DNA of 64,000 nucleotides, from the NCBI GenBank assembly GCA_036571765.1, contig BROE01000028.1, forward strand, positions 4,051,143 through 4,115,142, written 5' to 3'. Within the stretch, counting starts at the first letter, position 1. Each line of letters opens with the position of its first letter. The notes beneath the pieces were generated by a model. The model did not search any database. It saw nothing but the letters and a program-made list of their open reading frames with translations, and was not told the origin of the DNA. The translations under genes and the position numbers were made by a program. This document shows, one piece after another, positions 50,601 through 64,000 of the stretch. Source of the stretch: Plecoglossus altivelis (Eukaryota > Chordata > Actinopteri > Osmeriformes > Plecoglossidae).

Positions 50601-52479
50601 GTTGGTTTGTGGATGAACAAATAACAAAACTACACACAGAAAACTACACATTGAATTACATACAAACACAATAAAGGAACAAAGTAAAAAAGCTTGTTAA
50701 AGCTGAGAATGCATAATAATTAGCATAATATAAAAAACATTTGCATAATAGAAAAGTTAGATGACCTAAGCCTTCCAATAAAAAATGTTACCAGTCTAAT
50801 GTCTGCTTAATCGAGTTAGGGGTGATCCAGCAAAAAAAAAAACAACTGTGCACAATCAATGCCTTAACTTGGCAAGTCATTGCCAACTAAATCTTACAGT
50901 GCTTTTTCAGAAGTTTGCCATCAAAGTGAGGAAGCCATCTGGCTGGTGGCCTTCCTTTCAGAGTTTCGCTGCCAGGCCTGGGCATATGCCAGTGAAACCC
51001 AAGGGAGACCAAGGTACAATACTGTATATGCAGCGGAGAAAACCCTAATCAGGATTTATGAGAAAAACGTGAGTCTTGTCAACTGTAAAGACAAAAAAGG
51101 CTGGCATATGTAAGCTGTTTTACGGAATCTTTTCAACATACCTGCTTAAGAACAGAAACATTTCTTGTCAATCAGTGTGACTTAATTTGCACTTGTTTAT
51201 GAAAATATAAAACACTTCTTTAAAAATAGCCACTATTCTTTACTGGTATTATCCTACAATTATGAATTAACACCTTTTAAAAGTGACAACAGAATTATTG
51301 GATAGAATGTACATTGTCTACACAATTTCATTATAGGCAAGAGTATACTGCTGCAGAAGTTTACATTTTGTATTAATTAATAATAATATGACAGTCCTAT
51401 TGAGCACATTGAAAGTAGAGCAATTGAACATTTTGGTTAGCTATTACAGAACGTGAGAATTTCAAGTCAACCTTCTCTCAAGTGACTGATTTCATACATT
51501 CAAGCATCTAGTGGCACTATAAATAATATTTCTGGATTCTTTATGCATTATGCCTTGTATATTTCTGATGATGAGATTCATTGATTATATTTCTCCTGCT
51601 TCATATGCATATAAATAAGATGACTGTCCAAGTCCCAACCTTGTCTTATTTTCTTAGCACAAGAACCTGACAGGATCAGCTCAGTCATTTTAGGCAGAGA
51701 ATTCATGAAACAAACTTTAAATTGTACTTTGTCAAATGCTTTTGGTACCAACATTTTTTAAACGGTCTGTGAAATAAATCATTGCAGCAGGTCATAGGAT
51801 CATTCAGATTGTCCAACATAACTTATTGCGTTAGATCTATGTGAGATGTATGACTTTCTTGGGGAAATTAATTTAACAAGGATGTGATGACCATACTGAT
51901 GACCATGGCTCCTATTGAAGCAGGTCCAATTGTCTGTCTCAGTTCAATTGTCCTGCGGCAACTTATTTGTAAAACCAAGAGAGCACACTTTCATAAAACA
52001 AAGCTCAAAGGACCTTTTGGGGGGGTATTGGGAAGACTGTGACAACAAGCTTAGACTCCCTTTGTGTCTCCCCCTTGATGTAAAATTTTCTGAAATATAA
52101 GTTATTTTGCCTGTTAAGGCCCCCATTACCAAAGAAAACTATAAGACAACAATGATGTTTATTGTTACTGGCCCCTCTATAAGTGCCCCCCCCCCCTTGA
52201 TTTATAGTCCTCCATCCCCACCCCATCCTGCCCACACGATTTGGCCTGATTTGGGAAAGCATTTAAAACAGATAATGACTTATAGCTATTCTGAGTTTTG
52301 AATGCCTTGTTTTCAAGGAGATCTAATAATGCTGAGTCAGTTTACGGCACACAAATATGACATGTATTACAGTCTCTTTATTTCTGACATCTGTATGACC
52401 CATCCAGGTATCTAACATAAACAGATGCACTGTACCTTTCCTAAAAAAACTAAAAGGAGAGTAGGTAAATGGAGTGTGG
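47661..52479. other. Intergenic DNA, no supported gene
   Basis: Mostly AT-rich. It includes one possible orphan exon at 50911-51068. Otherwise nothing beyond short frames. Confidence 0.6.
50911..51068 (+). other. Possible orphan exon (158 nt)
   Basis: The segment has a good acceptor (gctttttcag) and donor (gtgagt). One frame is open throughout and reads EEAIWLVAFLSEFRCQAWAY, then a charged, mixed-composition stretch ending IRIYEKN. Composition is GC-richer than its flanks. I recognise no family. It could be an exon of an unannotated gene, a retro-derived fragment, or chance. Confidence 0.25.
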
Positions 52480-52830
52480 CTGGCAGGTAGAGCAAAACGC
52501 AAGACTCAAAACACAGGAAGCCGTTTATTATATTGGCAGGGGCTGGTGGTAGAGGAGAATCCAGGGGGATGCTGGATGAAGGTGACAGGTCAGAAACTGG
52601 AGCCGAGGTAGGGACCGAGAGTGAGCAAGTAGCGGCGTTGAACTGGCAATGAGCGGATGTGGAACCGATGTTAATGTACTGTTGAGTTGATTGTAGATGA
52701 GCCACAGTTGAGTGGTTAATTGGGGAGAGTGTGTGGACCGGACGGCTGGAGCCTGCAACTAGAACACAAGGGACCAACTGACACAGAACAAATAGAAAAC
52801 GGAAAGGGCGGGTCCAGCCCAGGGACATGA
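52480..52830. repeat. Possible interspersed repeat or solo-LTR remnant
   Basis: A GC-richer, promoter-tail-like block ends near gggcgggtccagcccaggga then catgac. Its composition differs from its flanks. No inverted repeats or target duplication were confirmed. Confidence 0.3.
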
Positions 52831-55800
52831 CAAAAACAGGGTAGTGATATTCCAACTATATAGTGTTGTCATCATGTGATGCACCTTTCCCTTGTTCATT
52901 TCTATCATTTTATCAAATCGAGCAATCAAGCTTTTAACCAATGTTTAACTAAACAGCAAAGGGACCCAAGTTAGCTTGTAGACAAATGATAATCTAACTT
53001 GAGATACCGCTGCAAGCATGAAGCAAGGCCCTTTTACAAGAAATTAGCATCAACTGTGTTCAATGAAATTCTCAATAATGTCTTGACTTTTTAAATTTGG
53101 TCACGTTTTCCTGCAGACCTGCTGTTACCCACTATATCTAAAGAAGCTCAGCAAAAGTTTGCGAAAGCTGCAATATAATTTGTTAATGCGTGTGAAACTG
53201 TGAAATTAATCTAAAACAAAGTTTTTATGCCTTACACATCACAAGTCAGTCAAGACGGCTTTCCCCCTTCATACACTTCATGAAATATTCAAAACACTTT
53301 CCCAGGCAATTGTAGCCTCAGGGTCTGAAGGTTTATCTTTGTAACAATTTGATAATACTGGTCACACTGTATCGCATGTCCTTCAGCAACAACAAGGGCA
53401 TGTTTTCTATTCCCACAGACAACATACTCACAGCATAAATAGCTGGCTTTGGTCAGCAGCTGAAATTCTTTCTGAGTGACAAGGTTGACAATTCTCAGAA
53501 CATTAAGTCTTTCTTTAGAGCCAAGGATTATTTTTCAACACTGAATATACTCATACAGTACTCACAACTGAATATTCAAATTGCATAGTAGAAAATATTT
53601 TTTTTTCTTACACTAGCTTTACACACAGTTTAGTATTCAGAGGAACTTAAACAACAACTATGCCAATAACTGGATAAACATGCATTTGATTAAAATATGA
53701 AATTCAAGTTCATTTTTGCTTACTTATTGTATCCATCCTCGTAAACTGTTTAAACAGGCAGACTTTCCACTGGTGAACACCATGGGTCAAGGTAAGTAAT
53801 GGCTTGTAAAATCTACAGTAGGTTTTAACCTGGTCATGTACAGAGTCAAGCTCTATCCATGTCACCAATCATACAGTTGAATTAAGTTAACCAATATATA
53901 GTATTTGCTAGTGACAAATATGCATTTGGTTGTCGAATGCTGATAAGATAGGGCCTTTGTGTGAACACATATGATAGGTAATCAGATAGGTAAACCAGAA
54001 TATGTATGTTATGTATTTTACAAACATGTGTACATCCTCTTTGTGCATACTTGTATCTGTGCTTGTGTGCCCTTCATGTGCATGTGCTTTTGTATGCAAA
54101 CATCTGTAGAACAGCTTCACCTGCTCACCTACATTTATGGACAGATGGCATAGCTGTACACGGTCAACCCTTTCTACTTATCTATCTATTTGACCAGAGA
54201 GAGAACTGCAGATGTTCAATGTAGCTGAGTACAATTGTGAGGGTTGATTGCCTCTTGTTTTCTAGGAGCCATGTTCGCAATCAATGAGTTTGATGTTGGT
54301 TCAGTTGCTGGGAGGGATTGATCGGGAAGAAGTGTAATTGGTCTCCTTTGACACTGCAGCAAGCAGAACTTGATCAGGGAACAGTGGTACACATGTGTAT
54401 CAAGTGCCCTCTATACAATATATAGAGCATAATCTTTCAATTATCGACACTGACTTGCAGACACTAACTTTCTAGATGTTGTAATGTTCTTCCCATCCCA
54501 TTAAAATTGCAAGTTAGATTCACATTCTAAAATACACATTTACAGATACACATAAAATACACATCTCAAGAGGTGAGAACGATATAAGCAAGATTTCCTT
54601 AAATTGAGAAATATTATTGAAATATGTTGAGTGATATCCCCTCAACATTATAAACAGTATTTTGCATTTTAGATATTGAATGAGGTGTTGTTCTACTTGG
54701 TATTATTAAGGAAGGTCAAGGAGTGAGTTAGGATTCTGAGAGGCCAATGTAATTATGAGCAAGGCTAATGATGGATTAATATGAAGTTTGACCTTTTTAG
54801 AAACCTTTTCTTACTTCAAAAGGGTCCATGTTCACTCATGCTGCCAATGCTCACTTCTTGAACCAAAGCAAATCCGAATGGAAAGCAAGGGTATATGAGT
54901 GGCATGATTCACAAGCAATTAACATGCCACAGACATTAGCTGCCCTCTGAGTGTATAAATACATAATAACAGAATAAATAAAATATGAATCATCAATCAT
55001 GGGTTTACAGAAAAATCGACTACTGCTAATAATGCGTCCAGTGAATAACAGTGGGATGCAGTATAAAAAGGTTGGAAGAAATACTGTATGCTAATAAAGA
55101 TGTGTTATGTGCTGCTTATGGTCTGTGAAAAGCCACGCATTAAAATAAATTCTACAAATTAAAATGTCTGCTTTGAGATACCACCTTCAAATGACTGATG
55201 ATGCATAGCTTGTTGTTTTTGCTGCACTACAGTATGCATTTCTGTAAGTGTAATTGTAAGACTGCGGTTGAGATATTGAGATGTTGTTTCACACTGTAGT
55301 ATTATTCATTTTTGTTCACCATACATTAATTAGCTAGCTACTGAAATCAAGTTATCGTTCCATTGTATTTACCAATTGAGATTGACCAGGCCTGGTAGCT
55401 GCGATTACTGACTTATTTTACAATGTGGTTCGGAAAAAAGAGTGTCCTTTATTTTGATCAACAAATTATTGTACAACCATGAACTTCTGATCCTTGATCT
55501 TCTTCTTTACTTTCTCTCTGCACTATTTGTTCAATGCTTTAGACAAAACTGTAGGTTATGTGAAAATAAATTTATGTAAATTGTAATCCCAACTACCCCT
55601 AACCACATCAGGGTATCATCTAATGCCATCGGATGTCATGTTATGCTGCTGGCAAAAAACTGGATTCACCTTACCTTTTTACCATAAAAATCTAAATAAT
55701 TCTATTACTTATAATATTTTTACATATTATAATTGTTATAATTGAGTCATGTACCTCAAAATTAAAATACACACATTGAACATTGAACTATATATTAGGG

Positions 55801-58800
55801 GCTACATTTGATCCTTTTAGTGTTGGAAATTGAAGTAACAAGCCCATTTAAATGTCCATAACAGACAGTATAGGCGTGGGAATGGAGCTTGCACCAAATC
55901 ATCTCATAGAGTTTAGCAGAAATGGTGGAAGAAGGGCATGTAAGGATATTGAGTGGGTCCAGACAGGGGATGCCCCCAGAGCCTAGGGCAGTGATGGGGG
56001 AGTGGAAGGAGAATGAGTGGGCACAAATACAGTGAAAATTTGTTAAAATATTTGTGTAAGAAGATGACAGTGTGGGAGGACCACTTAAATTCACAGAGGC
56101 TGTAATGGTAAATCACAGATATGAGAAAACAAAACAAAGCAATGAAGATAGAGGTTTGAAACAAAAACATATTTGGAGAGATCCCCCCATGCTACATCTA
56201 CAACCATGTCAGTACTTAGCGGTGGCTGTTAGTCCATGTTCACCTGTGTTTTCAAAAACACCTGAGCAACGCAAAGCCTGAGCAAAAACCTGATATGGAG
56301 TTCAGAGGGATAGAGCTAGGACCGATGTCAAACTTGTGGTTGGTCAATATGCAACATTGCATGAAAAATTGAGTCTATAAAGTGTTCAACAAATTGTATG
56401 AATGTCATTGATCTGTATGAATAGTGCTTACTCTTAAAATCTTACAACATAGAAATCTTTGACTCCTCAACAACTCCTCACTCAGTAAAACAAGGTAAAT
56501 GCACCCTGCCTCTGAATCCAACCATCTCAGATTTAAACAGCAGGAGCTGCAAAGTATGAACAAGACCTACAGGCAAGCGTCCATCCTGTGGCACCAGCAA
56601 TCTCCTGTGACACGTTCATACCTCTCAAAGTTATTACTGTTTTCTTTTGGTGTCAGTAAATGTTTAGACTTTATTTGCCTTCATAGTTTAGGGGTAAAGA
56701 GGCATTCATTATGGATGGATATTTTGTGTGGAACACAAAATTGTAAAAAGGATGCACAGGATTTTATTATGACTGAATTGTAGTGCCCCTGAATAATCAT
56801 CATATCTTATTAGCCACCCTTCTGAGCTTAACTTTGGAAGTCCGGAAGTGAAGAATTCTATAATAATTAAGAATGATGAACTGTAAAACAAAAGGCAGAA
56901 CTATGGACATACTTGCCAAATACATCTTTGTTCCCTATAGTAATTCCTCATGTGTGTCACTGTGTTCATAAGGCTTAAGGGAAGTATGTATAGGACAGTA
57001 AAGGGCCTAAACTGCTACAAGTTTTAATTTTTTTTGTTGCGTAAATTTACTGAGATGTGACAGAGATTCCACAAGACTCATTTGCGGTTGTAAGTGCGCG
57101 AATGGTATGAGTTGTCCATTTGTGCACAAAGTTGTTAACTTGCTTTGCGATTTCATGTATCCTGAGGCGAAGGATGTTTATTGTTCACATATCCCCTTTC
57201 CTCTCCTCTTTGTGCACATACTGTATCCAACTAATTAAACAAAGCACACTATTTGATTAAACAATATAATTGCAGCAGTCAGTGTTTGTGATCATTAGGA
57301 TAACACTGAAACACCATTACTGTGATGGACGTTTCTTGTTCAGCCCCAACTTAAAATGGCTATCAATGACCAAGGCACCAGAGGAAAACAATTCAACTGT
57401 GACAAAAATATGTCCAGATAGAATCCGGTTAATCCTGGGATAAACTGACACAATGAGCATGGTAACACTACTTTACCAAGATCAGCGTAATAAACAACAT
57501 ATGAGCTTTGTGATAAACTACGTATGCTTTTCATGACCCTGAACAGGACTAAGGATAAGCATTAAACGAAGAGAAGGGGATTAGAAAACCTTTAAGTCTG
57601 GACCTCATTAAAGGGTTTACACATGGCTTATGGTAGGATAGGGTAGACAAGTACTGTAAGAACAAGAAGAGGTTTCATTACACAAAATGTACCCCACTTT
57701 CAGCCATAAGCTGAGATGAAGCCAGCACTTGGTTCCACACTTCTGATTATTCCAAATTTCTACAGGGGGCTCCTTTGATCAGCACAAGTTTCTGTGAGTA
57801 GAAGGGGACAAAAAAAACATCCTCTTGATACCGCATGATAGATATTAGGATGCATGATCAAATACCCACAAAAGTAACTTAATCTTGAAAATGACAACAT
57901 TTCCATAATTACACATCTTCAGTTGAAATGTAAATGTCATGGCTCCAAAGACTTTGCAACATATCTGGGTTTTTAATTTGTAGAGAAATCCATCAAGAAA
58001 GGACTATTGAACAAGTTGTGGGTATACCTCGAATATGCAGATTTTATCTAATAGATATTAAATGACCAATAGTGGTGTCATATGCTAATGCATATACAGC
58101 AAACGTGCTTGAAATGACAGAACATGGGGTAACAGAATGATATTTTAAATATAAGACCTTGACCTTTTGCAGGGAGTAAATTGTGACAAGATTGAGACTA
58201 ATCTCAACCCCACTCCACTATTTTCCCACAGATTTGGGTTCAAGCCCAGTCAACTGATGATTTATTCTACAACAAAAATTCAGACGGGGATAGGAGAAAG
58301 TGGAACAATGAAATCTTCATTCAAGAGTATGGCTTTGTTATATAAAAGAAGTCCACACTAGAAATGATGGAAAGCAGCTGCTCTGTGGTTGTATAATTGC
58401 TTGTTCATATCTCTCCCAGGTCCTATTCATTGACACCTTCAACAGTAATGGCTCACATGTTTACCACTGAGTTAGACGGAAAGCTATGTGTGCATAACCT
58501 TGTATGTCTGCCATTGTGACTGCACGTTTATGCACATCCCTTACAATTCGTCTGTGCTGTTGTCGGAAGCCAAAGCCCCCTTGCTATTATTTCTATTTAA
58601 ATTTGTACACAGAAACTGCAACTATTTTATTCACAATTATTGGTCAGCAAAACTTACTTAAAAATCAGATTATTACTTTTACTATATCTAACTTTTCAAA
58701 TGATTCCATACAGACGTCACAGGAAAATGGTATGTTTAACGTGTGTCTGCTAGGGTACAACTTTTTCTCTCTCCATCATTACATAGACAGGAAATAATGC

Positions 58801-61800
58801 TTTCAGGTTTCTGTTGTGAGAAACAGACCAGGGAGGTTACTGTCTACTCATTGTAGAATAATAAACAATATCACCTCAGGGGTCCTAGGCATAAATAATA
58901 CTATATTGCCGTGCATTATCCTGCTGGGTAGAGATAAAGCTCTGTGAATCTGTCGGTTCTTATTATCTTTTATTTCTCTAGAATGAGAACCACAGCACCA
59001 GGCATCGGACCCAGGGCCGAAAAATATAACTTTTGAAGATAGAATATTGGCAGTTACTATTTCATGCAGTATAAGTATTGAGGTGTGTGTATGATTCTGT
59101 GTGTGTGCTTCCAAGTATGTTTACGTATTTATCGTGTTTTGACAGTGTACCTACGTGTGTTTTGTGTGTGTGTATTGCTAGCATTCATCTAATGCCTCTT
59201 CCACATCCAAATTCAATAGACATTTTTCAGTACTGTAAAAGAACAAATAAGATCTAATATTCATGTGTAACAGCGTGTGTGAAAATGTGAAAAGTAATGA
59301 CCCAACTTTATGACCAGCATCTTTTTGTAGGCTACATTAAGAACACCATTTTTGATTGCATGCATCCTACTGGCCACCTGCCAAGCCAGGGTATATGTGT
59401 GTAGGAGTTTCATTGTATATTGGTTTGTGTTTGTGGCAGAGGTGTGCAGGTGTTGTTTTTTTGTGTCCTAATGGGTAATCATTGGTGGTCGTCAGAATGA
59501 TTTTGCTCAATGTTAATGGTCCTCCCAGCACTGTGCAAGAACACTGAGATTACAGCCAACAAGGCACACATGCTGAATGGGATCCAGCCCAGCACCTGCA
59601 TCTCTGTCTCCCCAGGTCTCCCCACACTTCCCCAGACCGCGCTCCATCTCATTTCGGCGTGACTCACAGCTTGTGGGTCTCAAACAAATCCTCATGACTT
59701 TTTTTCTCCGCTCTTCCTCCCTTCCTGGTTTTGCTGATATTAAAAACGAGAAGACAGCTGGGTCCAAGCAGCATAATGAGGTCAAAGCCATTTTAATAAG
59801 TCTGGGGATGAACCCATCCTCCAAAAAAGGCTGGACTGAAGATGAGGAAGGAGGAACAAGGAGAGTGTTTTACACAAGTACAGTATGAGTTCTGAGAATT
59901 AGGTAGTTGCATGTTTTATGGCCCTTATAGAATGTCCACACTCTAGCCATTAATAGCTGAAAATAATTACATAGTTTCATTTATTTTGAAAGCTTCATAA
60001 TACAACATGTATTTAGATTTTTCCTTGTGATTTGCACGTTATTGAAGATAAGCAGTTTCTTAAATGAACATAATTCAAATTACGATCCAGCTTACGTTTA
60101 GATTCCACCTGACTGGAAGGCACAATTTATACAGAGTTCGCGAATGCTGTTGAATGTGAAAGGTGGAATCTGTCAAATCTATCTCAACCATGATGAATAG
60201 CCATTTATTGTGTTGCTACTGGAGAGGGCAGGTACGCTGTCAAAGACACAGAGAATATCTTCTGTGAACGTCAAAGACAGGCAGTTTTGTGAAATCCTTT
60301 GCGAGCCAAACATACAGTGATTGCAATAGGCTTAACAATTGCCATGGTTGAAGAGGATCTCAGTCTGGACACCACCCTCCGTAAATCATAACCCTACTTT
60401 TGTGACATCGGTGAAGCTGTGAAACAGCTATGCCATCTGTCTGAAAACAACTTCTACTGCTTTAATCATCCATAGAAAACACATGCAACACAGTCAAGAG
60501 TTGACATTGGGATATCATTGTATGTGTTCACGTACACCACTTTTATTACAAATACACATTTGGAAATATTACTTAAAGGTTAATAATGCAACTAATTGTG
60601 TTACCTTTGTTGGCACATATGGAAGGAATTCATTCCATGTGTACGCAATAAGTTCTTTAAATGAATCATTTGTCTTCTATCATTTTCCAGATCAAAAATA
60701 TACCCAAACAACAAAAACATGTTCAACCAGCCCTACTTTATGTTGTATGGTCTGTATATTCAGAAATAGAATAATTGACCAATTTTGACAGTTTGATAGT
60801 TGGGTTTGATTCCAAATCTACACTCTTTAGGGATGCAGGAATTTCATTTGTAAGACAGTTTGAAAGATTGAAAATAGGTTGAGGCAAAATAACACTTCTA
60901 AGGTAAGAGCAAGGAACCACAAGGCACCACTTGGCATCTCGGTACCAGCTAAAACTTGGGTAAAATGCTCCCAAAACTACAATAATTCTGTCAAGTAATT
61001 AACCTGGAAGTCAGTGAGACAGTCTTTGCCATTTTCAGTGAAATTATTGCATAATTGGGTGAGTAGGTGGTGCCTGTGACCAGTCAGTTGTCCAACAAAT
61101 TCCAAAGTGTGTGAAAAGATGAGAGTAAGCAAACTAAGAAGACATTTAGGACAGCCTATATCATGAGTCTAAGATGGACGTTTGCTGACATGATCTTGAT
61201 GGAAAGGATATTTTTATGCAGCTATTATAGGCTTTCTGGTTGAACAACTTGGTACAATGACATCATTGATTTTATACATCTTGTCTAAACGGGACTATGT
61301 GGAATATGGCATGATTAGCCAGGTTTTTAATTGACAATCACAGTTTCCAATCAGTGACCTTACGAATATTTTATATCTCAATGAAATAAAATACTGAGCC
61401 AAGACAATAGAGCAGACATGAGTGCTATTACCTCTTGTGTTGCAAACAACCTGAACGTTTACACATACTTGCTTGACTTATTTATCGCCTTTATTCTAAT
61501 TGAGGTTTGGAACTAAATGACAGTTGCTGGTAAGAGACATGTTCAAATGATGAACAGGATCTCGCTAGAGTACATACTACTTACAGGTAATAATGCAAAA
61601 TCACACACCAATGTAAACTGGCTTGGATCATGACTAAATTACAATGTTGATTTGGCTTTGATCCAAATTTTATCACATCCGGCCAGGACCTGGATCCGTA
61701 GCATGTTCCGCCAATTAGTGATCCCTGGTTTAGCCACTTAATGTTAGCATGAATGTTATTAATTATTATGTTAGTACTGCCCTACTCTCAATGTTTCACA

Positions 61801-63360
61801 ATATGCAATGTTTATTGTGCAATGCAATGCATTAATGTTTTTCTAAATTGCAAAGATACTTAGGTCTGTGATTTAGAATTTGAAAACAGTGTAGGGACTG
61901 TGGAGGCAAGGCATAAAGCAATATGCTCCCATACACACAGATCACATTAAAACGTTCACGGCTGTAGAGCAGAGGAAAGGTGGAGAACTGGTCATAGTAT
62001 ACCACTTTTATGTGTGAGCGTTCACTCACTCTACCTCAATAAATTAATAGACAGCCCTCCCACTGACATCTGTCGATATACCAAGCTCACTAGAAAACAT
62101 ATTGAAGACAGTGCATTTGATAATTCCGACGTATTTAGTATAGTTCACATGTAGTCTAGTTTTGGATATGCATTTCATACATTCTATTTAGAACACAACA
62201 TGGTTAACTGACCATCCTTTCTTTAGGCTTTGCCAAAATAATAGCTCTCCATAGGAAACAGGAGATTATTAAAGCTATTTTCATTAACATTACAAATGTT
62301 ATCTTCAGCTAGTGTCTCTCTGCCTTGTTTGTTTATAAGGCTTTGACTATCATAAACATTTTACTGTGGGAGATTTCCTGGACTGCGTTGCTGCTAAGAA
62401 TTGAAACGCTTCATTGTCAAAATACAACAGCTTAGACTGCTAGACTTTGAAATGCAGGATATATTTTTGGGGCACAACATATTGTTTTGGACTGTATAAA
62501 TAAATAAATAACTTGATTTGTGTGTGAGGCTTCTTTTCTCCAGTAGATGCCTCTTGCACTACTGGAGCATGGCTAGATAGATTTTTGATATTAAATGTTA
62601 CTTCGAAAGATAGTGGCTTTTCTAAAATAATCAGAATAAATCTATAGCATTGCTGTCTTGTTTATAGTCACTCTCAAGTGTTCCTATGTAATATTTGTAA
62701 AACAGAATGCTAACTACGAGACTTAAATCAACTTCTTTCTATGTCTGATTCATTTCTGCGACATGTTGACCTTCATGTAAACTTCACATGAATGCTTTCT
62801 GGAGAAAATTGAATTCTAATTTCAACATCTGTGAGTGTGAGATTTTTGTCTCCTCTCAATGTTTTTCACTTCAGATATCCTTTTGTAACACAGATAAGCA
62901 GCAGTCGTATGGACATACTATCAACACTGACAAGGTGCAAATGCTTTGCATTTGTGATGTAGACTATAAGGCAAGTCATGCACAGTCACTAAAATAGATT
63001 GCACACAAAACAATGTACACGTAATCACAGCAAAATATATAATATATTGTAGGGTTGTAGGTTTTAACAGGAATATTGTTTTCTACAAATAAAATCACTG
63101 GTTGTCTTCTGACATCTTAAAATGTACAGAAAGTCCAGTGTAGGGATTATAATACAAAGTCTAAAACATCAAACTGAACTGCAGTGAGAGGAAGTTATGA
63201 AATGACACATTTTACATGTAACAATAAAGTCATGCTCAAACATAGCATTAGCCCAGCAATATTTTTTATTCTTCTAGTTTTTCTCTCATAATTAAAATGT
63301 GCCAGAAATATGTTTGCCATGTCCTGTGTGATTTCCCCTGATTGGTTGGCCACCCTTTTC
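52831..63360. other. Intergenic DNA, no supported gene
   Basis: About 10.5 kb, AT-rich, with short unrecognised frames. A GC-richer block lies at 59530-59890 with open frames on both strands; these look non-coding. Confidence 0.6.
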
Positions 63361-63379
63361 ATGTGTGTCTCATCTGCTC

Positions 63380-63640
63380 GTTAGTTGTTAGTTTAGTCAG
63401 TTGACCTATGTTTGTTCTGTGCTGTCTTGTGTTTCTACCAAGTGGTCCTGTGTTACATGTTCCTACCTTGTGTTTTTGATCGCCTGTGTTTGGACCTCTA
63501 ACCATCCCTGGATTTTGACTGCCTCTGTCTTCACCTGCCTGTGTACTGAGCTTGTCCATGACTACTGTTTGCCGCAATATACCAGTGTCTGTTTTGGAAG
63601 ATACATCCTGTGACTGAGTCTACATCTGAATGTGAGCTGT
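63380..63640. repeat. Possible retroelement end remnant
   Basis: A CT/TG-rich block with the style of fish LTR sequence (repeated cctgtgtt, then ttttgactgcctctgtcttc, then a gtgactgagtctacatctga end). No paired LTR, primer site or coding part is seen. Confidence 0.3.
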
Positions 63641-64000
63641 GATAACATTGGGGTGTTAGTAAGGTTAATACACCTGTTACTTCAAAGAAAGGATAATATA
63701 GTACTATAGATTCTTTTGTTTTGTAAACTTTGATGATTCTACTCAAAGCATTTGTAGCACTTCATCACCTGTTAAAAAAGACTTTAGAACCATAGGAACC
63801 AAGGCCTCAATTCCTTGCCAGAGCCCAGGTTCTGTGTTCCAACATCTCAACATAAGGAGGCAAATCCAAACCTATCAATTCTCACTCTAGTTCTAGTTAT
63901 GACAGTGATTCCTAATAGAACATCCCTTGGAGTACACAGTAGACACAAAAAGTATGCAATTAAGGCTGCGGCACCTGTCAGTGATAGCAGAGGGATTGAC

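Noticed and set aside
52412..52855. 147-codon minus-strand frame as a protein gene
   Set aside because: It is low-complexity Ser/Pro/Leu sequence over a repeat-like block, with no domain and no splice support.
1..64000. CRISPR arrays, bacterial operons or phage genes
   Set aside because: There are no spaced repeats of that type and no dense coding. Exon-intron structure shows a vertebrate chromosome.

Overview
The window is vertebrate genomic DNA, almost certainly from a ray-finned fish. It holds GT-AG introns, microexons, AT-rich non-coding DNA, CA/GT microsatellites, and degraded SINE, LINE and pogo-type repeats of kinds common in fish. No bacterial or viral coding layout is present. The species cannot be fixed from the sequence.

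Only one gene is clear: the 3' two-thirds of a latrophilin (adhesion GPCR subfamily L) on the + strand, positions 8017-30084 plus a 3' UTR. It is best assigned to ADGRL2 because the protein ends in MQLVTSL after a [17 protein letters not shown] block. Sixteen constitutive exons encode, in order, a Thr/Pro-rich stalk, the hormone-receptor motif (HormR), the GAIN domain with its GPS cleavage site ([13 protein letters not shown]), seven membrane helices, and a long cytoplasmic tail with a PDZ-binding C terminus. The signal peptide, the rhamnose-binding lectin domain and the olfactomedin domain must lie upstream of position 1. All exon phases agree and every inferred intron is GT-AG.

Three small cassette exons were found by phase-compatible splice sites. 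Two in-phase microexons (45 and 27 nt) lie at the TM5-TM6 cytoplasmic loop. One 52-nt exon (27141-27192) changes the frame of the final exon, so that its first 61 nt would be read in a second frame and end at a stop at 29364. That would replace the roughly 259-residue tail and its PDZ ligand with a 37-residue tail. This dual-coding arrangement is the most interesting thing in the window.

Layout: 1-8016 is the intron upstream of the stalk exon. 8017-30084 holds the exons. In the intron between two GAIN exons sits a 578-bp element with inverted repeats, TA target duplications and a pogo-like DNA-binding ORF. 30085 to about 31550 is the probable 3' UTR with several polyadenylation signals. From there to 64000 I see no supported protein-coding gene. 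That stretch resembles a gene desert, with a LINE 3' fragment (39364 to about 40645), a tRNA-derived SINE (43931-44040), other repeat remnants, a 20-bp perfect hairpin, and some higher-GC islands that could be regulatory. The link to function is direct: the gene encodes a synaptic and cell-adhesion receptor, and the neighbouring sequence may hold its regulatory elements, but the latter is inference.
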